A stretch of 26,487 nucleotides of DNA from Pseudomonadota bacterium (lineage in GTDB: Bacteria; Pseudomonadota; Alphaproteobacteria; Rhizobiales; Beijerinckiaceae). Made by a program: the position numbers and the translations under genes. Location of the stretch: contig JAEWKH010000004.1 of the NCBI GenBank assembly GCA_023386155.1, forward strand, positions 1-26,487, given 5' to 3'. Shown one piece after another: positions 5,898 to 14,773 of this stretch. Below the pieces are notes generated by a model. That model did no database searches, had not been told where the DNA came from, and saw only the letters and a list, made by a program, of their open reading frames with translations. Position 1 is the stretch's first letter. Every line of letters begins with the position of its first letter.

Positions 5898-8800
5898 TCA
5901 GAACCGCGCCTTCACGCTGGCCGCGACCGTGCGGCCCTGGCCGGGGAGCTTGGCGAGGACTTCGTACCCGTTATCGAACAGGTTGAGCACCGTCAGCCCG
6001 AAAACGAGCCTCCGATCCGGCGTCTCCCATGTCACGGACGCGTCGGTGGTCCAGTAATCGTCCAGCTTCATGCCGACGAAATCCCCCAGGGGAGTCGAAC
6101 TCGTGAGGTCTCCCAGGAATGTCTGGGCCACGGTGAGCCTGAGACGGCTCGGATGCACGAAGGTGACGCCCGCCCGGGCGAAGCGCTCCGCCACGAAGGG
6201 GACGGGCAAACCGGCGGCCGGCCCCGATTGGATTTCGGACGAGGCCGTGCCGACGGTTGCGAACAGGCCGATGCCGTGTCCCAGCCAGACATTGGCCGAT
6301 GCCGCCACCCGCTCGATCCGCGCCTTGTCGGCGTCGAGCGTCGCATAGGTCTCAGGGATGGGAAGGCTCAGGGAATCGATGTCCTGCCGCTGATACTCGA
6401 CCGCCGTGAAGAAGTGCGGCGACCATTCCGCATCCCAGCGCAGCGCCAGGGTGTCGACCTTGCCGCCGAGATCCAGGGGGATGACGTTCGGCAGGAGGCC
6501 CACGGTGGTCAGGGACGAGAGCGTGTAGGTCGACGGGAACACGACGTCGCTGCGGTAGGCGGCCCGCAGCCACTGCCCTTCGAAGGGCGCGATTGCGATG
6601 CCCGCGCGGGGCAGAACGTCCTCGTCAGCCGGCGCGCCCTCCTGGTCAACCATGACCCGTTCCAATCCGACCTGCGCCTCGAACCAGTCGGAAGGGCGCC
6701 AGAAGGCATCCGCATAGAAACGGCTGCCGGTGAAGGGTGACTCGGCATCGATGGCTGCGTCCGAGTAGCCGGGGATCGGGATGCCCGTATAGTCCTGATG
6801 GATCCTGACGCGCGATTTTCCGGTCATGGCTTCGACGCCATAGCGCAGGGTGACGTCGTCGAACCCGATCATGTGGTTCACGGCGACGACCGTCGCCGTC
6901 GTGCGGGTCTTCTCGTGCTTGAGGAGTTCGAACAGAACGAGGTCGGAGGCGATGCCGGCCTGGTGCGTATCGGTCGTGCTCTCCACCCGCCCGCTGAAGA
7001 CCGCGGCGGTCAGCACGTTGCGATAGCCGAAGGTATGGCTCCAGCCTGCACCCAGCTGATAATCGATCGTTTCCCGCGCTTCGTTGTTGAAGAAGGCTCC
7101 GGGTATCGGGGGATTCGTCGCAAAGACGGTCGGCGACAGGGAGCTGAACGCCCCGGGCTCGTTCTTGGCGAAGGTCCCGAAGATCAGGAAGCGGTCGGCC
7201 GCCGACGGGGCCGAGCCGATGAAGAAGGCCGCGCTGTCGAGCCTCTCCCGATCGTAGGTGTAGAGCCCGTTGTCGTGCAGGCGCCCCGCCGAGAAGCTGA
7301 ACGCCGTCGGGATCGGCTCGTTCGAGAAGCCGGTGACCAGGCCCTCCGTTCGCCAGCCGGTCTTGCCGTCCTGGGAGATCCAGGTTCCGCCCACCTCGGC
7401 ATCGACGAAGGGGCGCCGCAGGATGTCGATGCGGCCGATGCGCCCGCCGAGCGCGAGCGGATCGAAAAGAAGGCCCTGGATGACGAGATTGGCCGCCGCG
7501 AGCCCGTCGTCGCTTCCGGTTTCCACGCCCGTCAGGGTCGGGCTTCCCGTGAACAGCCGCGGGCTGACATTCGCCGATTGGTCGAAATAGCTAGTCGCCT
7601 GGAAAGGATCGAACGTGCGGTCGCCGTAGAAGCGGCCCCATTCATGCAGGCCGATGAACCGATAGGCGTCCGCCGGATAGCTGCCGCTCTGCCGGTTGGC
7701 TGAGAGGCCGGCATAATCGCCGCCCCGGTTGCGGGAGCGCTTCACGGCCTCGCGGGCGAACCTCACGGCGTCGTCGGCCTGGTACTGATCCAGCGCCACC
7801 GCCGTCCTCATGATCGCCGTGACGGGATCGTTCGGATCGAGCCGGTCCGCATTGTCGAAGGTCTGCTCGGCAAGTTCGATGTCGCCATTCTGGTAATAGG
7901 CGACGGCGGCTGCCACCAGGCCGTTGGCATAGGCGGGGTTGGCTGCCGAGCCGGCCAGGATGGACTCGAGGCCGCCGGGCATGTCGCCCTTCTGCAGGAG
8001 GTAGCGGCCGCGCGCGATATAGGCGACGTGGAAATCGGGATCGAGATCGAGCGCCTTGTCGATCAGGATTCCCGCTTCCTCCACGCGGCTCTGGTCGAGC
8101 AGGATGAAGGACAGGTTGGCATAGGAAACGGGACCGTGGGGATCGAGCGCGATGGCGCGCCGGAAAGCCGCCTCCGACTCCACGAGAGCGTCGAGGTCTG
8201 CATAGAGCAGGCCGAGCTCGTTCCAGATCTCGGCATTGCCCGGCGCGGCTTTAAGGGCCTGCTTCAGGTCGGCGAGCGCCGCCTTGCGGTTGCTGTCCAC
8301 GTCGGCCCTGATCCGGCCGCTCATGGCCAGGACGAGATGATCGTTCGGATCCGCCGCCCGCACGCGTTCCAGCGAGGCGCGCATGCGGTCGCGGCGGTTG
8401 AGGGCCAGGGAGAGCTGCGAGGAGAAGACGCCGATCTGCGGGTCGTTCGGGAAGCGTTTCTCGGCGGCGTCCGCGAGATCGGCCGCGGCGTTCAGATCCT
8501 GCCGGAACCCGGCGATGAAGGCATGCGCGAGGGCCGCTTCCGGACTGTTCGGGGCGATTCCGGGCTCGGGCAGGACACGGTTCGGCTGGGCCAGCGAAGC
8601 GGCCATGTAGCGGCCGTAGACGGCGGACACGCGCCGCTTGGCGTCGAGGCCGCGCTCGGCACGGGCGAAGAGGGCGGCGGAGTCGCTCCACCGGCGCTCC
8701 GCGCCCGCGATCAGGGCCTCGACGAGGTCCGCGCGGGCACGCTGCGATGCATTGAGCGATCTGCGGCGAGCCTCGGCCAGGGGAGCGGCGGCCGCCTGGT

Positions 8801-9575
8801 ACCCGTCCAGGACCAGGGCCACCTCGGCGCGGGTCAGCCAGTCTTCCGCCGTACGGCTTTCCGGCGGAATCGCTTCGATCCGGGCGCGCTCGGACTGCCG
8901 GGCGGACCCGCGCAGGGGAGTGGCCGGCAGCCAGGTCAGGCCATCGCGGAGGGTCAGGTAGAACAGCATCTGCTCGCGGTCGTTGGGGCGCACGAGCACG
9001 AACTTGGTGGGGGCCTGCCCGATCGCCGCCACCGCGCCCTCGCCCTGGCGGACCGTCACCGACCCCCGCGGATTGGTGAGCTCGACCACGCCTTCGAGCA
9101 CGATCAGCGAGGTCTTGCCGGCGCCGTCCACCGACAGGGACCAGTCGGTGCCGCGGATTGCCGCGACCGCGGCCGGCGTCTTGACGTCCACGCCCGAACC
9201 GCCGCGGGCGGCGCGCGCCCAGATGTTGCCGGCCTGGAGGCTGAGCTGCGTATTCCCGCCGTCGCCGCCCGCCACGTCGTTGACGGTCAGGGTCGAGTTG
9301 CGGCCGACGCGGATCTGGGTCTGGTCCTTGAACAGGATGGCCAGGTTCCCGATGGCGTTGGTGCGCAGGGTATCGCCGCCGACAAGGCTCTGCTGGAGCT
9401 GGGCGGCCCGCCAGAGATCCTCGCGCACGAATCGCATCTCCTCGCCGCCCTTGGCCGCCACGATGGAGCCCGCGGCGGGCGCCTGGCGCGGCACGGGCGC
9501 CTGGGCCTGCGCGTCGGCGAGGGAAAGCGCCAGGACGCTTGCAGCGGCCAGAAGCCTGAAGGATCGGAAAGACAT
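5898..9575 (-). CDS. FecR-TPR-outer membrane beta-barrel fusion protein
   Basis: A very large exported protein (1225 residues) that probably sits in the outer membrane with a big periplasmic N-terminus. Residues 1-24 are a signal peptide ending ADAQA. A FecR domain follows (about 55-165), with the typical AAIRGTDWSLSVD block. TPR-type helices cover about 230-620 (clearest at about 440-560, e.g. NELGLLYADLDALVESEAAF). From about 690 to the end the sequence alternates aromatic beta-strands like a TonB-dependent receptor barrel. It closes with LNLFDNGYEVLAKLPGQGRT and a terminal Phe (VKARF), the barrel-assembly signal. No TonB box or plug domain is visible. The adjoining CHASE2 cyclase suggests a signal receptor rather than a nutrient channel. 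It recalls NsrA, the predicted barrel protein linked to cyclases in Sinorhizobium meliloti. The ligand is unknown. Confidence 0.88.
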   Translation of the reverse strand: MSFRSFRLLAAASVLALSLADAQAQAPVPRQAPAAGSIVAAKGGEEMRFVREDLWRAAQLQQSLVGGDTLRTNAIGNLAILFKDQTQIRVGRNSTLTVNDVAGGDGGNTQLSLQAGNIWARAARGGSGVDVKTPAAVAAIRGTDWSLSVDGAGKTSLIVLEGVVELTNPRGSVTVRQGEGAVAAIGQAPTKFVLVRPNDREQMLFYLTLRDGLTWLPATPLRGSARQSERARIEAIPPESRTAEDWLTRAEVALVLDGYQAAAAPLAEARRRSLNASQRARADLVEALIAGAERRWSDSAALFARAERGLDAKRRVSAVYGRYMAASLAQPNRVLPEPGIAPNSPEAALAHAFIAGFRQDLNAAADLADAAEKRFPNDPQIGVFSSQLSLALNRRDRMRASLERVRAADPNDHLVLAMSGRIRADVDSNRKAALADLKQALKAAPGNAEIWNELGLLYADLDALVESEAAFRRAIALDPHGPVSYANLSFILLDQSRVEEAGILIDKALDLDPDFHVAYIARGRYLLQKGDMPGGLESILAGSAANPAYANGLVAAAVAYYQNGDIELAEQTFDNADRLDPNDPVTAIMRTAVALDQYQADDAVRFAREAVKRSRNRGGDYAGLSANRQSGSYPADAYRFIGLHEWGRFYGDRTFDPFQATSYFDQSANVSPRLFTGSPTLTGVETGSDDGLAAANLVIQGLLFDPLALGGRIGRIDILRRPFVDAEVGGTWISQDGKTGWRTEGLVTGFSNEPIPTAFSFSAGRLHDNGLYTYDRERLDSAAFFIGSAPSAADRFLIFGTFAKNEPGAFSSLSPTVFATNPPIPGAFFNNEARETIDYQLGAGWSHTFGYRNVLTAAVFSGRVESTTDTHQAGIASDLVLFELLKHEKTRTTATVVAVNHMIGFDDVTLRYGVEAMTGKSRVRIHQDYTGIPIPGYSDAAIDAESPFTGSRFYADAFWRPSDWFEAQVGLERVMVDQEGAPADEDVLPRAGIAIAPFEGQWLRAAYRSDVVFPSTYTLSSLTTVGLLPNVIPLDLGGKVDTLALRWDAEWSPHFFTAVEYQRQDIDSLSLPIPETYATLDADKARIERVAASANVWLGHGIGLFATVGTASSEIQSGPAAGLPVPFVAERFARAGVTFVHPSRLRLTVAQTFLGDLTSSTPLGDFVGMKLDDYWTTDASVTWETPDRRLVFGLTVLNLFDNGYEVLAKLPGQGRTVAASVKARF

Positions 9576-9655
9576 GGAGGACCGGCTCGACTGATGGGTT
9601 ACCTGCTCTAACGTTGCTGGAACTTAGCAGGAAGCGCTCAGGAGCAAAGCCGATT

Positions 9656-9673
9656 CACATCATGAAATATGTG
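9656..9673. promoter_or_regulatory. Weak dyad upstream of the FecR-barrel gene
   Basis: CACAT-CATGAAAT-ATGTG is a 5-8-5 inverted repeat about 80 bases upstream of the FecR-barrel start. It sits in the only AT-rich stretch of the 163-base gap between that gene and the receiver gene. It could be an operator, but it does not match the CRP consensus orientation (TGTGA-N6-TCACA). Confidence 0.25.
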
Positions 9674-9738
9674 TTTTGCAGCACAGGGTGAACGATTGCG
9701 GCATTCACGCCACAGATGAGGCCTTGAGGAGGCGGGGC

Positions 9739-10128
9739 TCAGGCGGTCTTGCCGCGCGCGATCAGCAGTTTCTGCTTCAGGTCGTGCTGGGCGAAGGGCT
9801 TCTGCAGCACGGGACGGTCGCGGAAAGCGTCGCGGATGCCCGCACTGCCGTAGCCCGTCGAAAAGACGAACGGAATCGAGCGCTGCGCCAGGGCCTCGGC
9901 CACCGGATAGATCGGCTCGCCGGCGACGTTCACGTCCAGGATGGCGAGGTCGACCTGTTCGCGCGCCACCGCATCGAGGGCCGCCGACAGCCGGGCTGCC
10001 GGGCCGATCACCTCGCAGCCGAAATCCAGAAGCATGTCTTCCAGGAGCAGGGAGATCGCGGCTTCGTCCTCGACGACGAGAATCCGCAGGCCGTTGAGAT
10101 CGCCATTGCTCGTTACGCTGTCGGTCAC
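9739..10128 (-). CDS. Single-domain response regulator (receiver only)
   Basis: A cytoplasmic phosphoacceptor without an output domain. From the GTG at 10126-10128 it is 129 residues. The acidic pair is in LVVEDEAAIS, the phosphoacceptor is D65 (AILDVNVAGEP minus strand at 9934-9936 from the upstream reading, residue 65 of this start), the switch region is FVFSTGYG, and the conserved lysine is in VLQKPF. The block DVNVAGEPIYPVAEALAQRS is typical of rhizobial stand-alone receivers that work with HWE kinases. An upstream in-frame GTG (10179) would add 17 residues, but only 10128 has a ribosome-binding site (AAAGAGAG, 7 bases away). It is transcribed in the same direction as the FecR-barrel/cyclase operon but 163 bases upstream, so cotranscription is possible but not shown. 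The cognate kinase is not evident. Confidence 0.88.
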   Translation of the reverse strand: MTDSVTSNGDLNGLRILVVEDEAAISLLLEDMLLDFGCEVIGPAARLSAALDAVAREQVDLAILDVNVAGEPIYPVAEALAQRSIPFVFSTGYGSAGIRDAFRDRPVLQKPFAQHDLKQKLLIARGKTA

Positions 10129-10239
10129 GGGTTCACTCTCTTTCACGCTGGGGCGCCCGCCGATGGCCCGGCAGGGCACGGAAGCAAGATGCGCAGGATG
10201 GTCTGGACTTCAAGCCTGGAGAATCAGACGCTTCTATCA

Positions 10240-10261
10240 TTTTTGCACATCCAAGCAAAAA
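10240..10261. promoter_or_regulatory. Perfect 7-8-7 inverted repeat upstream of the receiver gene
   Basis: TTTTTGC-ACATCCAA-GCAAAAA is a perfect dyad about 112 bases upstream of the receiver gene's GTG start. It lies in the 410-base divergent gap 10129-10538. It may be an operator for the receiver gene or the divergent amidotransferase gene. Apart from this dyad and the palindrome at 10333-10376, I see nothing else definite in that gap. Confidence 0.35.
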
Positions 10262-10332
10262 CCGGGTGGAACCACACTAACCCATGATATTGTTACGGTG
10301 TTCATCTTAGGGCACACGCCCGCCCTTGCCTA

Positions 10333-10376
10333 GAGCATCGGACCCGAAAGTGGACCTACTTTTGGGTCCGATGCTC
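10333..10376. repeat. GCATCGGA-family palindromic repeat, copy 1
   Basis: A 44-base near-perfect palindrome. The arms begin GAGCATCGGACCC and end GGGTCCGATGCTC, 18 of 20 arm bases are complementary, and the loop is GACC. Two related elements occur at 11288-11337 and 11351-11402. The shared core (GCATCGGA..., AAAAGTG...) marks a dispersed repeat family of this genome type. Here it lies between divergent genes, so it is not a terminator for either. Confidence 0.75.
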
Positions 10377-10538
10377 CACTCTTTGGATAGCGCATCCTTC
10401 AGTTTACCCGGCATGGCCGAGTTCGTCCGGCCGCCGGAACCCTCTTGCGGAGAACGCGCCTTGTCCCGAATAATCGGCTCATGTTCCCGCGTGACCGCTC
10501 CCATTTCCCCATGAGCGCCCTGGCATCGGATCGCCGCC

Positions 10539-11279
10539 ATGCCTAGGCGACCGTCCAGGGCACCCGTTCTCATCGTCCTGCACCAGGAGCACTCGACCCC
10601 CGGCCGGGTCGGGCGCCTGCTCGTGGAGCGCGGCTACCGTCTCGATATCCGTCGCCCCCGCTTCGGCGATCCCCTGCCCCGAACCCTGGCCGAGCATACG
10701 GGAGCCGTGATCTTCGGCGGCCCGATGAGCGCCAACGACCCGGACGATTTCGTCAAGGCGGAGATCGACTGGATCGAGGTGCCGCTCAGGGAGGACAAGC
10801 CCTTTCTCGGCCTCTGCCTGGGCGCGCAGATGATGGCGAAGCAGCTCGGCGCCAGCGTCTGGGCGCATCCCGAGGGCCGGGCCGAGATCGGCTATTACCC
10901 CTTGCTGGCGACCCCCGCCGGCGAGGCCCTGAGCGCGGATTGGGGAGTGCCCTGGCCGAGCCACGTCTATCACTGGCACCGGGAAGGCTTCGATTGCCCC
11001 TCCGGTGCCGAGACCCTGGCGCAGGGCGACGATTTCCCGACCCAGGCGATCCGGGCCGGCAGGAAGGCCTTCGGCCTCCAGTTCCACCCGGAGGTCACCC
11101 ACGCCATGCTGTGCCGCTGGACCGTGGTGGCCGAGGAGCGGCTGCGAATGCCGGGCGCACAGGATCGTGTCCGCCAGCTCGCCGGACGCTTCCAGCACGA
11201 TCCCCATGTCTCGCGCTGGCTGGACCGGTTCCTGGATCACTGGCTCGACGACCCGATGCCGAAGCGCTTGCGGGCCTGA
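10539..11279 (+). CDS. Class I glutamine amidotransferase (GMP synthase GATase-like)
   Basis: A cytosolic protein of the class I glutamine amidotransferase fold, 246 residues, as a stand-alone domain without a synthetase half. The catalytic triad is visible: nucleophile C93 in GLCLGAQ, with H183 and E185 in FGLQFHPEV. FGGPMSAND (59-67) is the oxyanion-side loop. Similar stand-alone proteins are annotated as GMP synthase-like, and some hydrolyse gamma-glutamyl compounds. The substrate cannot be told here. The start ATG at 10539 has only a weak ribosome-binding site. The gene stands alone, divergent from the receiver gene and convergent with the RamB-like regulator, with two long palindromes in the convergent gap. 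Confidence 0.88.
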   Translation: MPRRPSRAPVLIVLHQEHSTPGRVGRLLVERGYRLDIRRPRFGDPLPRTLAEHTGAVIFGGPMSANDPDDFVKAEIDWIEVPLREDKPFLGLCLGAQMMAKQLGASVWAHPEGRAEIGYYPLLATPAGEALSADWGVPWPSHVYHWHREGFDCPSGAETLAQGDDFPTQAIRAGRKAFGLQFHPEVTHAMLCRWTVVAEERLRMPGAQDRVRQLAGRFQHDPHVSRWLDRFLDHWLDDPMPKRLRA

Positions 11280-11287
11280 TCTCTCTA

Positions 11288-11337
11288 GCGCATCGGACGG
11301 AAAAGTGGATCCGGTTTTTCCGGTCCATCCGATGCGC
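11288..11337. repeat. GCATCGGA-family palindrome, copy 2 (convergent gap)
   Basis: The arms GCGCATCGGA and TCCGATGCGC flank a partly paired interior containing GGAAAAAGTG-like and TTTTTCC segments, with small indels between the arms. It begins 9 bases after the amidotransferase stop. In RNA it would form a long hairpin with an internal U-run and may end transcription of that gene. Confidence 0.65.
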
Positions 11338-11350
11338 CAGCCAAGAGAAG

Positions 11351-11402
11351 AAGCATCGGATAAATCCCAAAAGTGCAAGTCCACTTTTGGGTCCGATGCT
11401 TT
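11351..11402. repeat. GCATCGGA-family palindrome, copy 3 (end of ramB-like gene)
   Basis: The left arm AAGCATCGGA, the five extra bases TAAAT, then CCCAAAAGTG pair with the right arm CACTTTTGGGTCCGATGCTT. The arms are otherwise perfectly complementary, so one arm carries a 5-base insertion. The right end overlaps the stop codon of the minus-strand regulator. It probably acts with copy 2 as a bidirectional terminator between the convergent genes. Confidence 0.7.
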
Positions 11403-12834
11403 AAGTCGCGTCGAACTCGAACGGCGAGACGCCGCGCTTCATCTCGTCGACGATCAGCGCATGCATCAGGGGAGGGGCGGCGCGCTGGGGGCAGGCGGCG
11501 CGCTCGCACAGGCGGCAATTGATGCCGATGGGCGTGGCGTCGGCCGAGGACAGGTCGAGACTGCGCGCATAGACGAGGCGGTGGGCGTATTTCAGCTCGC
11601 AGCCGAGACCCACCACGAATTGCGGATCGGGCGCCCCCCAGGGGTTGAAGGCGCGCCTGACCGTGCGGGCGATGGAGAACCAGCGCGAGGTGTCCGGCAG
11701 CTCGATCACCTGCGTGGCCACCTGGCCGGGCGTCCGGAAGGTGGAGTGCAGGTTCCAGAGCGGGCAGGTGCCGCCGAATTGCGAGAACGGGAAGCGGCCC
11801 GAGGAAAAGCGCTTCGAGACGTTGCCGGCCGAATCCACCCGGACCAGGAAGAATGGGATCCCCCGGGCGGCGGGACGGGCCAGCGTCGTGAGCCGGTGCG
11901 CCACCTGCTCGAAGCTCGCGCCGAAGCGGGCGCCCAGCACCTCCACGTCGTAGCCGAGGGCCTCGGCGGCCGCATGGAACCTGCCGTAGGGCATCATGAG
12001 GGCGCCGGCGAAGTAATTGCCGAAGGAGACGCGCAGGAGCCGCCGCGCCGGTCCGTCCGTGGGCTCGAGACGGGCCGCGAGGGCGTCGATGGTCTCGCGC
12101 ATCTCGGCGAAGGCCAGCTGGTAGGCGGCCTGGAAGGTCCTGCCGGAAGGATCCACCAGTTCGGAGATCAGGAGCTGGCGCCGGTGGTGATCGTAGCGGC
12201 GCAGGCTGTCCGGCATCACGTCGACCGGCATGACGCGCACCCGGATCCCGTGCCTGGCATGCAGGCGCTCGGCGATGGCGAAGAAGGGCTCGTGGCCCGT
12301 CATGGAAAGGTCCGACGCCAGGGCCTCGGCGGCCTCGTCCAGTTCGGGAAAATGGTTCCTGGCCTCGTGGATCAGCTCCTGCACCCGGTCGACCGGGTTG
12401 ACCTGCGGGGCATCCTCCGCCCGGTCGCGGTCGCTGAGGCTCGGCGTCACCGCCTCGCGGGCGCCGCGCATGGCCTGATAGGCCCGGTACAGACGGCTGA
12501 CCGCATCGACCAGCGAGGGAGCGCTCTCCACCGTCTCGCGCAGCTCGAGCCGCGCCACCGGGGTCGAGCGGAAGAGCGGGTCGGCGAAGATCTCCTCCAG
12601 CTCCGACACGGTGCGCTCGTGATCGTCGTTGGCGAACTCGCGCGGGTCGAGGGAATAGGCGTGGGCGAGGCGGATCAGCACCTGCGCGGTGATCGGGCGC
12701 TGGTTGCGCTCCATCAGGTTCAGGTAGCTCGGGGAAAGCCCGAGCTCCTCGGCCATGCGGGACTGGCTCATGTTGAGCTCGCGCCGCAGCCGCTTGAGCC
12801 GGGGTCCCACGAAAAGCTTTCTGCTCTCATCCAT
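11401..12834 (-). CDS. ramB: RamB/ScfR-type short-chain acyl-CoA transcriptional regulator
   Basis: A cytosolic DNA-binding regulator of acetate or short-chain acyl-CoA metabolism. The 477-residue product has an XRE helix-turn-helix at about residues 9-65 (LNMSQSRMAEELGLSPSYLN). An IrrE/ImmA peptidase-like middle domain (about 190-300) follows. In it the HExxH-type motif is replaced (AYQLAFAEMRETID), so peptidase activity is unlikely. The C-terminal DUF2083-type domain has FGGTCPLWNLHSTF and the cysteine cluster NCRLCERAACPQRAAPP. This layout is that of RamB, PccR and related regulators, which sense acyl-CoA and control the glyoxylate or propionyl-CoA pathways. The gene is divergent from aceA, which supports control of isocitrate lyase. 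Inverted TTGTAAA/TTTACAA repeats touch its start codon, implying autoregulation. Confidence 0.9.
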   Translation of the reverse strand: MDESRKLFVGPRLKRLRRELNMSQSRMAEELGLSPSYLNLMERNQRPITAQVLIRLAHAYSLDPREFANDDHERTVSELEEIFADPLFRSTPVARLELRETVESAPSLVDAVSRLYRAYQAMRGAREAVTPSLSDRDRAEDAPQVNPVDRVQELIHEARNHFPELDEAAEALASDLSMTGHEPFFAIAERLHARHGIRVRVMPVDVMPDSLRRYDHHRRQLLISELVDPSGRTFQAAYQLAFAEMRETIDALAARLEPTDGPARRLLRVSFGNYFAGALMMPYGRFHAAAEALGYDVEVLGARFGASFEQVAHRLTTLARPAARGIPFFLVRVDSAGNVSKRFSSGRFPFSQFGGTCPLWNLHSTFRTPGQVATQVIELPDTSRWFSIARTVRRAFNPWGAPDPQFVVGLGCELKYAHRLVYARSLDLSSADATPIGINCRLCERAACPQRAAPPLMHALIVDEMKRGVSPFEFDAT

Positions 12835-12859
12835 TTGTAAATCTTTTTACAATTTTACA
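12835..12859. promoter_or_regulatory. Candidate RamB-like operator
   Basis: TTGTAAA (12835-12841), the spacer TCTT, and TTTACAA (12846-12852) form a perfect 7-4-7 inverted repeat directly upstream of the regulator's start codon. TTTTACA (12853-12859) follows at once. Further half-sites in the same gap are TTTACA at 12879-12884 and TGTAAA at 13002-13007, the last just before the aceA ribosome-binding site. The motif resembles the TTTGCAAA-type sites reported for RamB/PccR regulators. Confidence 0.6.
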
Positions 12860-13020
12860 CGACCAGTGGAGTCAAAGCTTTACAGCGCGACTTTTCTTTT
12901 GAAATCCGTCGTTGAAACAAATTCTTCTTCGCGGATTATGAAAGCAGGACGCTCTGCTGCCCTGCAACAATTCTGGCTCGCAGGATCGTTTTGTCAAGAA
13001 ATGTAAAAGGAATGCCAATC

Positions 13021-14340
<1,320 letters not shown>

Positions 14341-14383
14341 GCATCGGCGAACCTCAAACTCTTTTCAGCAACGGAGATCGATC

Positions 14384-14593
14384 ATGACTAAGGCACGTTT
14401 CTGGGTGGTCGGCGGCGAGTACACCTCCTGCGACTGCGAAACCATCGTCCAGGGCACCGAGCGGGTGGTCGGGCCCTTCGAGAGCCGCATGGACGCCGAG
14501 CAGACCTGGCGGCTCCTGTCCGAGGACCATCGTCCCCAGGCCCAGGTCCGCTTCACCATCGCCCAGGAGCCTCCGACGACCCTGAGCGCCTGA
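14384..14593 (+). CDS. DUF4170-family small protein
   Basis: A 69-residue cytosolic protein of unknown function. The N-terminal block KARFWVVGGEYTS and the central VVGPFESRMDAEQTWRLLS match the DUF4170 pattern, a short alphaproteobacterial family. The ATG follows a good ribosome-binding site (ACGGAG, 8 bases upstream). It lies 43 bases after aceA with no terminator between them, and a terminator-like hairpin follows, so it is probably the second gene of the aceA transcript. There are two Cys in a CDC arrangement (residues 16-18) but no other hint of metal binding. The family assignment is from memory of the motif. Confidence 0.82.
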   Translation: MTKARFWVVGGEYTSCDCETIVQGTERVVGPFESRMDAEQTWRLLSEDHRPQAQVRFTIAQEPPTTLSA

Positions 14594-14623
14594 CGAGGCC
14601 CCCGAGCGCGCTGGGCGGTCGTC

Positions 14624-14654
14624 CCCGCCGGAGGATGAAGGTTCCTCCGGCGGG
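14624..14654 (+). terminator. Intrinsic-type terminator after aceA-DUF4170
   Basis: CCCGCCGGAGG and CCTCCGGCGGG form a perfect 11-bp stem with a 9-base loop, 31 bases after the DUF4170 stop. CCTTTGCC follows, so the U-tract is short. Position and strength make it a likely end of the aceA transcript. Confidence 0.65.
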
Positions 14655-14773
14655 CCTTTGCCGTGTTCACACAATCTTTTTATGTCTCATCAGAAGTCTT
14701 CCCCGCCCCCCTACTGCCTAAACGGCGGATCTGTCCTAAAAACACCAGGGCACCGTTCCTCAGGGGGATTCGC

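Noticed and set aside
5898..9575. The barrel protein as an ordinary TonB-dependent siderophore receptor
   Set aside because: No plug domain or TonB box is visible. FecR and TPR domains precede the barrel, and the partner gene is a cyclase rather than a transporter.
8028..9611. 527-codon open frame on the plus strand
   Set aside because: It is antisense to the FecR-TPR part of the barrel protein and has no recognisable motif.
9656..9673. CRP/Clr site reading of the CACAT...ATGTG dyad
   Set aside because: The half-sites are in the opposite order to TGTGA-N6-TCACA and the spacer differs, so I only list it as an unassigned dyad.
10268..10291. GGAAC...GTT resembling a general-stress (EcfG) promoter on the plus strand
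   Set aside because: The spacing is one base too long, the -10 lacks the CGTT match, and it is about 250 bases from the next plus-strand gene.
11005..12840. 611-codon open frame on the plus strand
   Set aside because: It runs through the end of the amidotransferase gene in the wrong frame and antisense to the RamB-like regulator.
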